Source of the DNA: Actinomycetes bacterium
GTDB taxonomy: Bacteria; Actinomycetota; Acidimicrobiia; Acidimicrobiales; SZUA-35
Assembly (NCBI GenBank): GCA_024280015.1
Contig: JAJRQY010000025.1
Location: 1-32,605, forward strand
Reading direction: 5' to 3'
Length of the DNA stretch: 32,605 nt
A program made the position numbers and the translations under genes. Below, one piece after another: positions 23,222 through 30,024 of this stretch (the stretch's first letter is position 1; every line of letters starts with the position of its first letter). A model generated the notes under the pieces. The model saw only the letters and a list, made by a program, of their open reading frames with translations. It ran no database searches and was not told the DNA's origin.

Positions 23222-23881
23222 ATGGGAAAAGCGTCCAGGGGGCAGAAAGCCAAGAAGTCGGTTTCGACCGTTTCAAAGGTTGCGACCGGTCCACCCAACA
23301 AACGAACTATCCCTTGGTTCGGAGTCTCCATCGCTGTTGTTGTCCTTCTTGGTGGTGCGGTCGTTGGCGCGCTTGCTACCAAACGGGTGTCGACGGCCAA
23401 CGTGGCACCTCGCGCCCTTGTCGACCATTGGCATGACGCGTTCTCCGTTTACTCCTGCAATACGTTCTTGCCGCCGAACGCGAGTCCAGACCATGGCGAT
23501 GGCATCCACGGTCATGCCGACGGCCTGATCCATATTCATCCAACCAATTCCAACGCATCAGGTCCCAAGGCCACGCTTGGCGAGTATTTGGAAACGGTTG
23601 GAGCGTCTCTTACTGATACCCGCTATGAGCCCGGTCCTGGTGAGGGAGGGCTTGTTCTTGATGAAGTGGACGGTTGTGGTGGCCAGCCTGCGGAACTAAA
23701 GCTGGCGGTTTGGTCATTCGATGATCTTGAAGCAGCGCCGCGGATCATTGAAACGGAACTGGCTGACTACCTCTTCGAACAAGATGGAGAAGTGATCACG
23801 CTTGCCTTGGTCCCGCAAGGCGCAGAGATCCCTCAAAACCCGAATTCGGGCAACGTTGCGCAGCCGGGGGACGTGCCGTGA
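23222..23881 (+). CDS. DUF3105-like membrane-anchored His-rich protein
   Basis: This is a 219-residue protein with a short basic cytoplasmic N-terminus, one TM helix near 35-57 and an exported domain. That domain is rich in potential metal ligands: D-H-W-H-D-A-F-S-V-Y-S-C, then H-G-D-G-I-H-G-H-A-D-G-L-I-H-I-H-P. This pattern is seen in uncharacterised actinobacterial proteins; the assignment to DUF3105 is from memory. I infer copper or other metal binding outside the membrane. ATG 23222 has AGAGGAG eight bases upstream. It is the first of three same-strand genes, and operator C is just upstream, which places it in the copper regulon. Biochemical function is unknown. Confidence 0.8.
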   Translation: MGKASRGQKAKKSVSTVSKVATGPPNKRTIPWFGVSIAVVVLLGGAVVGALATKRVSTANVAPRALVDHWHDAFSVYSCNTFLPPNASPDHGDGIHGHADGLIHIHPTNSNASGPKATLGEYLETVGASLTDTRYEPGPGEGGLVLDEVDGCGGQPAELKLAVWSFDDLEAAPRIIETELADYLFEQDGEVITLALVPQGAEIPQNPNSGNVAQPGDVP

Positions 23882-23927
23882 CCACCGCGCCTGGCCGCCA
23901 GGTTAGGTTAACGGCAATGGCTGAATC

Positions 23928-24806
23928 GTGAGATGGCCTGGCCTGGTTTCTTGCAGTCTTGGCCTTTCTATGCTCCTCGCGGCGTGTGGTTTTGGCCGGT
24001 CCGACGTGGTGGCATCAGCCGGAGACCTTGGCCACATTCACGATCTGGCGTTCAATTCTGAAGGTCAGCTCCTGGCTGGCTCACATACTGGTCTCTACCG
24101 GATTGAGAGTGTTGATAGGGCTGTTCTCGTTGGGGCGGAGCAACACGACCTGATGGCGATGACTCGGAACAGCGACGGCGATCTGATTGCCAGTGGTCAC
24201 CCCGATCTTCGAGTAGAGAGCTACCGGGTTGAAGGACGACCACCTTTCCTTGGTTTGGCCAAAAGTGTTGATGATGGCAGCACCTGGTCTTCGCTGGAGC
24301 TGCTCGGTGACGCCGACTTCCACGCCTTGGTTCCGCACCGTGATGGTTTGTTCGCGGCTGAGACCATGGGACAAATCTGGTTCCTCAATCTGGATGGGGA
24401 GTGGAGTCAACGCGGCTCGATTGAGGCCAAAGACTTGGCAATCGATCCCAACGACTCCTCCCAACAGTTGGTGGTCGACTGGGACTCACAGGTTTGGGTC
24501 AGTGTGGACGGAGCACAGACATGGCAGGAGCTCGATGACGCGCCTGGCCTGGTTGAAGTCGAATGGCCAGAATCCGGAAGCATCGTGGGTGTGGATGAAG
24601 ATGGACAGTTCTGGCGCAGCAGTGAGATCTTGGGGCCCTGGCAGCAAGATGTGATGGGCCCACCTCAGGTTGAGACCTTCATGGTTGGTCTGGCAGGTAA
24701 GCGGTCTGGTACCTGGTGGATCACCGCGGTGGGAGGCGAGATCTCCAGTAGCTCGGATCAGGGAGTGACGTGGACCCCGGTCTATGTCCCACCGGTTGAT
24801 GGATAG
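23928..24806 (+). CDS. Beta-propeller (BNR/sortilin-like) lipoprotein, F510_1955-like
   Basis: This is a 292-residue lipoprotein: the signal peptide ends in L-L-A-A-C20, the lipidated Cys. The mature part consists of short beta-propeller repeats: G-H-I-H-D-L-A-F, L-L-A-G-S-H-T-G-L-Y-R-I, D-L-M-A-M-T, D-L-I-A-S-G-H-P and several D-x-G-x-T-W Asp-box-like motifs. This layout matches proteins annotated as F510_1955-family glycosyl hydrolase, a name that probably overstates the known function. No glycosidase active site is evident. It lies 46 bp after the DUF3105-like gene, probably in the same operon, and may be an extracytoplasmic scaffold or metal-related factor. GTG 23928 has no clear ribosome binding site. 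Confidence 0.8.
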   Translation: MRWPGLVSCSLGLSMLLAACGFGRSDVVASAGDLGHIHDLAFNSEGQLLAGSHTGLYRIESVDRAVLVGAEQHDLMAMTRNSDGDLIASGHPDLRVESYRVEGRPPFLGLAKSVDDGSTWSSLELLGDADFHALVPHRDGLFAAETMGQIWFLNLDGEWSQRGSIEAKDLAIDPNDSSQQLVVDWDSQVWVSVDGAQTWQELDDAPGLVEVEWPESGSIVGVDEDGQFWRSSEILGPWQQDVMGPPQVETFMVGLAGKRSGTWWITAVGGEISSSSDQGVTWTPVYVPPVDG

Positions 24807-24880
24807 AACGGCTGTCGTCGCTACGGAAGCGGCGTAGCTGGTGGTGGGTTCGCGGTTACTGTTGTGGGTCTGGCCGTGAT

Positions 24881-25600
24881 GTGGACATGAAACGAGGTGC
24901 GGAGTTGGCTCTTTCCAAGCGACGAGAGGTCGTTGTTGTTGGGGCCGTAGTTGTGCTGGCTCTGGGGCTGGCGGCGGTCCTGGGACTGAGTCCAGAACGC
25001 TGGGTTGACAATCCTGGCCGGAAAGCATCGAGCCTGAAATGGAGGTCGAGTGTCGCTCTAGCAGATACGGCCGTTGTACTCCTTGCTGCCATCTTGGCCT
25101 ACAGCTCGATCCGTTCTCTGGCCGGAAAGAGTCCCGCCCGTCATCTTCCCTGGCGACGAACAGTCGGTGTCGCCGCTGGAATCGCGGCATTCGTGCATCT
25201 CGTCATCGGCCTGTCTATTCACGGCGAGCTGGCTAAACCTTGGGAGTCCTTCTTCACCGGCTGGCCCAGTGCCAGTCAACCTGTTCCGCTCTTGCGGGGA
25301 AAAAGAGGGTTCGCCAATTGGGTTGGGTTCGGAGCGGCATCGCTGCTTGTAGGTCTGGTGGTGATCTCGAATCGGACATGGTTGCGGCGGCTTGGCGGAT
25401 CACGCTGGAAGAACGCACAACGAAGCACATACCTCGTCTTTGGCTTGGTCGGCATCCACGCTTTTTACTATTGGAAGGTTGAAGAGCGTCTACTTCTGCA
25501 CCGATTCATCATCACTGCACTTATGGGTATGGCGATCGTGCTGCAGTTGAGTGCGGTGCTCCGAGTTGGTTTGAGGACAACAAAGGCTGGCTCCAGTTGA
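24881..25600 (+). CDS. Ferric-reductase-like haem b membrane protein
   Basis: This is a 239-residue protein with about six TM helices, resembling the ferric reductase-like/MsrQ (YedZ) transmembrane domain. Likely haem-ligating His residues lie in A-F-V-H-L-V-I-G-L-S-I-H and V-G-I-H-A-F-Y-Y-W. The loop S-N-R-T-W-L-R-R-L-G and R-W-K-N-A-Q-R-S-T-Y are typical of the family. It should carry electrons across the membrane to an extracytoplasmic acceptor, perhaps Cu(II), Fe(III) or a thiol/methionine repair partner. Start is GTG 24881 or ATG 24887. It is the third gene of the operator C unit and ends 5 bp from the convergent ATPase gene. No flavin domain is attached. Confidence 0.8.
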   Translation: MDMKRGAELALSKRREVVVVGAVVVLALGLAAVLGLSPERWVDNPGRKASSLKWRSSVALADTAVVLLAAILAYSSIRSLAGKSPARHLPWRRTVGVAAGIAAFVHLVIGLSIHGELAKPWESFFTGWPSASQPVPLLRGKRGFANWVGFGAASLLVGLVVISNRTWLRRLGGSRWKNAQRSTYLVFGLVGIHAFYYWKVEERLLLHRFIITALMGMAIVLQLSAVLRVGLRTTKAGSS

Positions 25601-25605
25601 TGGCC

Positions 25606-27723
25606 CTACGGGCGGAGGTCGAGGCGGCGTAGCAACTGGGCATTGGCAGCAACGATGATGGTGGAGAGCGACATGGCCACCGCCGCGGCCGCCGGTGGCA
25701 GATTGAGGCCGATGAAGGAGAGTGCTCCGGCGGCAATAGGTATGGCGAGCAGATTGTATCCGGTCGCCCAAACCAGGTTCTGAATCATCTTCCTGTAGGT
25801 GGCAACGGAGAGATCGATAACGCCCGAAACGCTGCGAGGATCACTGGAGGCCAGAACGACTCCTGCCGCTTCGATGGCCACGTCAGTTCCGGCTCCGATG
25901 GCGATGCCAACGTCTGCTCTTGCTAGAGCAGGAGCATCGTTTACGCCGTCTCCGACCATTGCCACCCGCAAGCCTCTGGCTTGAAGCTCGGCAACTTTGG
26001 CATCCTTGTCTTCAGGAAGCACTTCAGCGAAGACCTCATCAATGCCTAGCTGATCGGCCACGCTCTGGGCCACCTGTGCGGCATCGCCGGTGATGAGAAT
26101 GACCTGCTTGCCGCGTGCGTGCAAGGAGTCGATGGCAATCTGAGATTCGGGTCGGATCTCGTCGGCCAGAGTGAGGGCCCCAATCACTTCCGCCTCGGCC
26201 ACGATGTAGAGAACCGAGCCACCATCACGCCTCCATCGATGGGTCCTGGTTGTGACTTCTGCTGGCTCCGTCAGGCCGAGATATTCCAGAAGAGCGGGCC
26301 CGCCGACGGAGATTCGAGCACCATCAACGGTGGCGGCAACGCCCCGACCTGTCAGGGTTTCAAAGTCTTGCCCCTTGGGTCTGTTGGCGATGTCCTTGGC
26401 GGCGGCAACGATGGCCTTAGCGACCGGATGCTCACTTTCTTCCTCCGCTGCTGCCGCCACGGCGAGCATGCCCTCGCTGGTCCAGCCAGAAATGGCGATC
26501 TGGTCGACAACTGCATGGTTTCCCTTGGTAAGTGTGCCGGTCTTGTCAAAGAGGACGGCATCGATATTGCGCATTGATTCCAGGGCCAAGCGGTCCTTAA
26601 CCAGGATTCCAGCACGAGCTGAAGTTGCCGTTGAAATGGAGATGACGAGGGGGATGGCGAGCCCCAACGCATGGGGACAGGCGATGACTAGAACGGTGAC
26701 TGTGCGGATAACTCCCTCGGACGGTTCTCCAATGATTGACCAGATGATGAGGGTCACAACCGCCGAACCGGTGGCCAGGTAGAACAGGGCAGCGGCCGCC
26801 CGGTCTGCCAGCGCCTGGGTTCGTGAACTGGAGGCTTGGGCACCCTCCACCATCCGTTGGATGCCAGCAAGCGTCGTCTCGTCTCCAACTGCGTTGATCT
26901 CGACACGGACCGAAGCGTCAGTCGAAACTGTCCCTGCGACGACTCGCTCGCCGTTGCGTCGACGGACTGGTCTGGACTCGCCCGTGATCATTGATTCGTC
27001 AATGAGTGCTCCGCCGCCGACGACTAGACCATCGGCAGGAATTCGCCCCCCCGGCCTAACCAGGACGATGTCGCCGAGGCGGAGTTCGTCAATGGAGACT
27101 TCCTCCAGCCCAGCATCAGTTTCTCGTTCGGCAAGGTCTGGTAGCAGTTCAGCCAGTGCGGCGAGAGCACCTCGGGCTTGGCCGATCGCCTTCATCTCCT
27201 GCCAGTGACCAAGAAGCATCACAACGATGAGAGCGGCCAGTTCCCACCAGAAATCGAGATCCCCGATGCCGAAGAAGGAGGCAAGCGACGAAACGTAGGC
27301 GACCGTGATGGCCAGGGCGATGAGCAGCATCATGGCCGGCTGACGTTGACGGGCCTCGTCCAAGCCGCCTTTGAGGAACGGGCGCCCTCCCCAGAAATAG
27401 ATGATGGAGCCGACGACAGGAGGAATCAGCGTGGGAAGTGTGCCCTCAATTGAGTAGCCAAACCAGCTCTGGATTTGAGAGGAGAAAGCCAAGACCGGTA
27501 CCGCGAGGGCCAGATTGATCCAGAACAGTCGGCGGAACATGTTTGGATCGTGGCCAGCGTGTTTGTCGTGGCCTGTGTGTTTGTCGTGGCCTGTGTGTTT
27601 GTCGTGGCCTGTGTGTTTGTCGTGGCCTGTGTGTTGGCTCGTGTCAGCCATGGGCGTTGGATCTTCATCGGCATGAGCTGCAACGTTCATCGAAGAGTGT
27701 TGGTGTTTGTCGGGTTCGGCCAT
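25606..27723 (-). CDS. copB: Copper-exporting P-type ATPase, CopB (P1B-3) type, with His-rich N-terminus
   Basis: This 705-residue P1B-type ATPase pumps copper out of the cytoplasm using ATP. The ion-path motif is C349-P350-H351, the CPH form typical of P1B-3/CopB rather than C-P-C. Other motifs are phosphorylated D393 in D-K-T-G-T-L-T, E-H-P-V-A-K-A (the HP motif of heavy-metal ATPases), T-G-E-S-R-P and G-D-G-V-N-D-A-P-A. Instead of a Cys-type HMA domain the N-terminus is cytoplasmic and His-rich: four identical T-G-H-D-K-H units followed by A-G-H-D. About eight TM helices are present. Operator D lies 31 bp upstream, between this gene and the divergent selenoprotein gene. Family call is certain; Cu(I) versus Cu(II) preference is not. 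Confidence 0.96.
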   Translation of the reverse strand: MAEPDKHQHSSMNVAAHADEDPTPMADTSQHTGHDKHTGHDKHTGHDKHTGHDKHAGHDPNMFRRLFWINLALAVPVLAFSSQIQSWFGYSIEGTLPTLIPPVVGSIIYFWGGRPFLKGGLDEARQRQPAMMLLIALAITVAYVSSLASFFGIGDLDFWWELAALIVVMLLGHWQEMKAIGQARGALAALAELLPDLAERETDAGLEEVSIDELRLGDIVLVRPGGRIPADGLVVGGGALIDESMITGESRPVRRRNGERVVAGTVSTDASVRVEINAVGDETTLAGIQRMVEGAQASSSRTQALADRAAAALFYLATGSAVVTLIIWSIIGEPSEGVIRTVTVLVIACPHALGLAIPLVISISTATSARAGILVKDRLALESMRNIDAVLFDKTGTLTKGNHAVVDQIAISGWTSEGMLAVAAAAEEESEHPVAKAIVAAAKDIANRPKGQDFETLTGRGVAATVDGARISVGGPALLEYLGLTEPAEVTTRTHRWRRDGGSVLYIVAEAEVIGALTLADEIRPESQIAIDSLHARGKQVILITGDAAQVAQSVADQLGIDEVFAEVLPEDKDAKVAELQARGLRVAMVGDGVNDAPALARADVGIAIGAGTDVAIEAAGVVLASSDPRSVSGVIDLSVATYRKMIQNLVWATGYNLLAIPIAAGALSFIGLNLPPAAAAVAMSLSTIIVAANAQLLRRLDLRP
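27559..27630. repeat. Four perfect 18-bp tandem repeats in copB
   Basis: The unit GTGTTTGTCGTGGCCTGT repeats four times without a mismatch. On the minus strand each copy encodes T-G-H-D-K-H in the His-rich tail of the ATPase. Identical codons in all copies point to recent slippage or expansion. Copy number is probably variable between strains and prone to assembly error. Confidence 0.95.
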
Positions 27724-27753
27724 GAGCTACCTGCTGCTTATGAGTAGACAAAG

Positions 27754-27770
27754 AACTACAAACTGTAGTT
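27754..27770. promoter_or_regulatory. BlaI/CopY-type operator D
   Basis: AACTACA AAC TGTAGTT is a perfect 7-3-7 inverted repeat, and its core TACA...TGTA is the classic half-site of BlaI/CopY-family repressors. It lies between copB (minus) and the selenocysteine thioredoxin-like gene (plus), 31 bp from each start. Confidence 0.85.
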
Positions 27771-27800
27771 TATCGACGCTCTTTCCCGTAGCGTAGTCCT

Positions 27801-28337
27801 GTGGTCCATTTGATCAGAAGACTTCACATTCGACTCTCCTTGGTCCTAGCGATGTTCGTCTTTGCCGCAGCCTGTTCTTCCGGTGCTTCGCAAGAGTCCA
27901 GTGGTTTGCCAGGAACGGCTGGCAATGACAGTGAGGCTGCGCTTGCGGTGTCACCAATATCGGGTGGTGGTCAGCTCGATTGGGGATCTCTCGAGGGTCA
28001 AGACACGGTCCTGTGGTTTTGGGCACCCTGGTGAGCGACTTGCCGAGCTGAAGCCCCTGCGGTCGTAGAGGTGTATGAAACCTATGGCGAACAAATCAAC
28101 TTTGTTGGGGTCGCCGGTCGAGACGACAGTGGACCAATTGCTGACTTCATCCAAACGTTTGATGTCGGCTCGTTCCCCCACGTGATCGATTCCGACGGGT
28201 CGATCTGGGCTGGATTCAACATCAATACCCAGCCATCGTTCGTTTTCATCAACAGCGATGGATCGGTCGAAACTCACGTCGGTGCACTCGGTGTGGAAGG
28301 TCTCTCCGAGCGTCTCGAGGGGTTACTCGCCTCCTAA
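27801..28337 (+). CDS. Selenocysteine-containing thioredoxin-fold lipoprotein (Mpt53/DsbE-like), TGA recoded at 28032-28034
   Basis: This is one 178-residue frame with a single internal TGA at codon 78. The N-terminus is a signal peptide with a possible lipobox (A-A-A-C25). The domain reads T-V-L-W-F-W-A-P-W, then TGA, then A-T-C81-R-A-E-A-P. This matches the W-x-P-W-C-x-x-C-x-A-E-A-P active site of Mpt53/DsbE-type thiol-disulfide oxidoreductases, so TGA replaces the first, nucleophilic Cys. Downstream the fold continues with no shift: I-N-F-V-G-V-A-G-R-D, then N-T-Q-P-S-F-V-F-I (cis-Pro loop). A nonsense mutation exactly here is possible but unlikely. GTG 27801 lacks a clear ribosome binding site. 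Operator D upstream suggests copper co-regulation. Selenocysteine is inferred; selA/B/C/D are not in the window. Confidence 0.85.
28035..28066 (+). promoter_or_regulatory. Candidate bacterial SECIS hairpin
   Basis: Directly after the TGA, GCGA (28035-28038) can pair with TCGT (28063-28066), CCG (28043-28045) with CGG (28060-28062), and GC (28047-28048) with GC (28053-28054) around a TGAA loop whose second base is G. The loop starts 14 bases after the TGA. The stem is interrupted and short, so this is a suggestive but weak bSECIS; bacterial elements vary greatly. Confidence 0.35.
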
Positions 28338-28349
28338 CTGTTGAGGGAC

Positions 28350-28388
28350 GCTCAGAGCCTTGGCTGCAGGATTCGACCTGGCTTGAGC
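28350..28388. terminator. Hairpin between convergent selenoprotein and cytochrome genes
   Basis: GCTCA (28350-28354) pairs with TGAGC (28384-28388), and after a bulged G, AGCC (28356-28359) pairs with GGCT (28380-28383), giving nine pairs. An inner CAGG/CCTG pairing is an alternative. It sits between the two convergent stop codons. No T-run follows, so it is a probable rather than canonical bidirectional terminator. Confidence 0.4.
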
Positions 28389-28393
28389 GAGTC

Positions 28394-28795
28394 CTACTGT
28401 TCGAAGCCCAACCGTTCTTGCTCGGACCGGACAAAAGCAATGACCGCGGAAATTTCTTCGTCGCTCAAACCAGGGATGGCGGGCATATCCCCAAAGTTCC
28501 AGTGGTGACTCGGTGTTCCGTTCTGGATGGCGGACTCGAAGGAGGGGTCAGGGTGGTGGCCCGGCTGATAGACGATCGAAAGATGTGATGGTCCTTTGTC
28601 GGTTCCGCGGAGGTCATCCCCGTGGCAAGACGCACAGCTCTTGGCATACACATCAGCACCCATCTCCAGGTTCCCTGCCGCAACTGGTTCAGACTCCGTT
28701 GTCGAGCAAGCTGTTGCCAACAGGCCAAGGGTGAGAGCAAGGCCAGTGATTGGTGACCTTTGAGGCCGCAATGCGTTGATCCGAAGAGACATCAT
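28394..28795 (-). CDS. Cytochrome c lipoprotein
   Basis: This is a 133-residue class I c-type cytochrome. The signal peptide ends in L-A-T-A-C30, a probable lipobox. Haem is bound covalently at C54-A-S-C57-H58, and M104 in G-D-M-P-A-I-P-G-L is the likely axial ligand. The short single-haem domain fits an electron carrier tethered to the outer face of the membrane. It may transfer electrons to or from the multicopper oxidase, the thiol oxidoreductase or the respiratory chain. ATG 28795 (or 28792) lacks a Shine-Dalgarno. Operator E ends 8 bp upstream, so a very short or leaderless transcript from a promoter inside the operator is plausible. It lies downstream of the mnh operon on the same strand. 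Confidence 0.93.
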   Translation of the reverse strand: MMSLRINALRPQRSPITGLALTLGLLATACSTTESEPVAAGNLEMGADVYAKSCASCHGDDLRGTDKGPSHLSIVYQPGHHPDPSFESAIQNGTPSHHWNFGDMPAIPGLSDEEISAVIAFVRSEQERLGFEQ

Positions 28796-28802
28796 GGGAT
28801 TC

Positions 28803-28819
28803 TACTACTCATAGTAGGA
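28803..28819. promoter_or_regulatory. BlaI/CopY-type operator E
   Basis: TACTACT CAT AGTAGGA shows the 7-3-7 layout with six of seven arm positions complementary. It lies 8 bp upstream of the cytochrome c start and downstream of mnhG. Read on the minus strand, TACTAT at 28816-28811 could be a -10 box. Confidence 0.65.
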
Positions 28820-28869
28820 GGCGAAGGATCGGTGGGCAATCCTAGGCTCAGGTGTAATTGGGACTAGAG

Positions 28870-29232
28870 TCATCGGTGATCGGACCGTTCTGATTCGGTC
28901 TGGCGCTGAGCTTTCCCAAGATCATCGAGCTGCATCCTCTCGGACAACTCCGGGACCGCCCCGTAGCTGGCTCGGCCGAGAAGCTGCATACCAAATGGTG
29001 CCGTGAGGAGCTGCAAAGTACCAGCTAGTAGAAGCTTCATTGTTGCCCCAGCGTCGCCGATCGCGAGACCGGCACCCGCCAACAAGAAAAGCAAGCCAAG
29101 AGTTGCCGGTATGGTCGCCGCATGCATTCGGGCAAGAACATCATCGAATTTATGGATGCCTACCGCTCCGAGCACACTCAGCCCAGCGCCGGCCAAAAGT
29201 AGTACCGAGGCAGCAATGTGGAGGATACTCAC
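28870..29232 (-). CDS. mnhG: Mrp/Mnh cation/proton antiporter subunit G
   Basis: This is a 120-residue membrane subunit with three TM helices and the family segment G-A-V-G-I-H-K-F-D-D-V-L-A-R-M-H-A-A-T followed by T-L-G-L-L. It is part of the hetero-oligomeric Mrp complex that exchanges Na+ or K+ for protons. The C-terminal 25 residues are hydrophilic and extended. GTG 29232 overlaps the mnhF stop (GTGA). It is the last gene of the operon. Confidence 0.93.
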   Translation of the reverse strand: MSILHIAASVLLLAGAGLSVLGAVGIHKFDDVLARMHAATIPATLGLLFLLAGAGLAIGDAGATMKLLLAGTLQLLTAPFGMQLLGRASYGAVPELSERMQLDDLGKAQRQTESERSDHR

Positions 29233-29495
29233 CCGACATCTCCCGATTCAATAAAGCGAGCCAACGTCACTGTTGATAGAAAGCCCAGAAGACTGGTGGC
29301 AACTATCAGATCCAGGTAGAGGTCAGAGTCGGTTCGCGCCGCTAGAACGGCGATGCCTGACACAACCGAGATCAGGAATGCGTCAAGCCCAAGGGCCCGG
29401 TCAGCAAGGCCGGACTTGGGCCGAACAATCCTTGCAACATTGAGTACGGCGGCAACGGCAAGTAGTACGAAGGCAATGGTCGTCGTGGTAGTCAT
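29229..29495 (-). CDS. mnhF: Mrp/Mnh cation/proton antiporter subunit F
   Basis: This is an 88-residue subunit with three TM helices: an N-terminal helix, then A-D-R-A-L-G-L-D-A-F (the conserved 'DRvvaldtl' region) and a final L-G-F-L-S-T-V-T-L-A-R-F. Length is normal for MnhF. ATG 29495 has AAAGGA five bases upstream; the longer frame from 29570 runs antisense-unlike into mnhE and was rejected. It starts 16 bp after the mnhE stop and is coupled to mnhG. Confidence 0.93.
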   Translation of the reverse strand: MTTTTTIAFVLLAVAAVLNVARIVRPKSGLADRALGLDAFLISVVSGIAVLAARTDSDLYLDLIVATSLLGFLSTVTLARFIESGDVG

Positions 29496-29511
29496 AGAAG
29501 TCCTTTTGGGG

Positions 29512-30024
29512 TCAAGGTTGAGTGAGGTGCCGCTTGGCCGAGGTTGTCGGAGATAGGGCGGCAAGAGCAAGATCTTCCAGCTGTGTGACGCTGGCGACTA
29601 GCTCATCGCGATCTCGCAGATCGAAGACATGGATATAGAGGGTTGTTTTCAGGCCTACAGCTTTCGTTTCGATCACAAGAGTTCCAGGGGTAAGCGAGAT
29701 CGCTGCCGCAACGACCGCGATCATTCCGCGACTCTGTGAGTTGATCGGCACCGCCACGACCGATGAACGCAACTGAGGCTCGAAGCGAACAATCTGCCGT
29801 GCCACTCCCACACTGGCCCGCACCAAGCTGGCGACAAAGAATCCAATGAAACGCACAAGGGCAAACGGCCGCACACCAATACCAAGATGTTGCTTGGGGC
29901 CCCACATCCAAACGACGAAGACAGCACTCAGCATCCCACTGAACAAATTGGCCCAGGACAAGTCACCCCAAAGTCCAAGCCAGACCAAGGTTAGCCAAAT
30001 TCCGAGAACCAAGCGATGCCTCAT
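29512..30024 (-). CDS. mnhE: Mrp/Mnh cation/proton antiporter subunit E
   Basis: This is a 170-residue subunit with two or three N-terminal TM helices, then a cytoplasmic beta-rich domain. The conserved A-A-A-I-S-L-T-P-G-T-L-V-I-E and L-Y-I-H-V-F-D-L are typical. ATG 30024 overlaps the mnhD stop as ATGA. Confidence 0.94.
   Translation of the reverse strand: MRHRLVLGIWLTLVWLGLWGDLSWANLFSGMLSAVFVVWMWGPKQHLGIGVRPFALVRFIGFFVASLVRASVGVARQIVRFEPQLRSSVVAVPINSQSRGMIAVVAAAISLTPGTLVIETKAVGLKTTLYIHVFDLRDRDELVASVTQLEDLALAALSPTTSAKRHLTQP

Noticed and set aside
27801-28034. Two separate small proteins split by TGA, or a simple nonsense pseudogene.
   Set aside because: The downstream frame is intact to a normal C-terminus, and the TGA sits exactly at an active-site Cys with the resolving Cys preserved. 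Selenocysteine explains this better, though a fresh mutation cannot be fully excluded.
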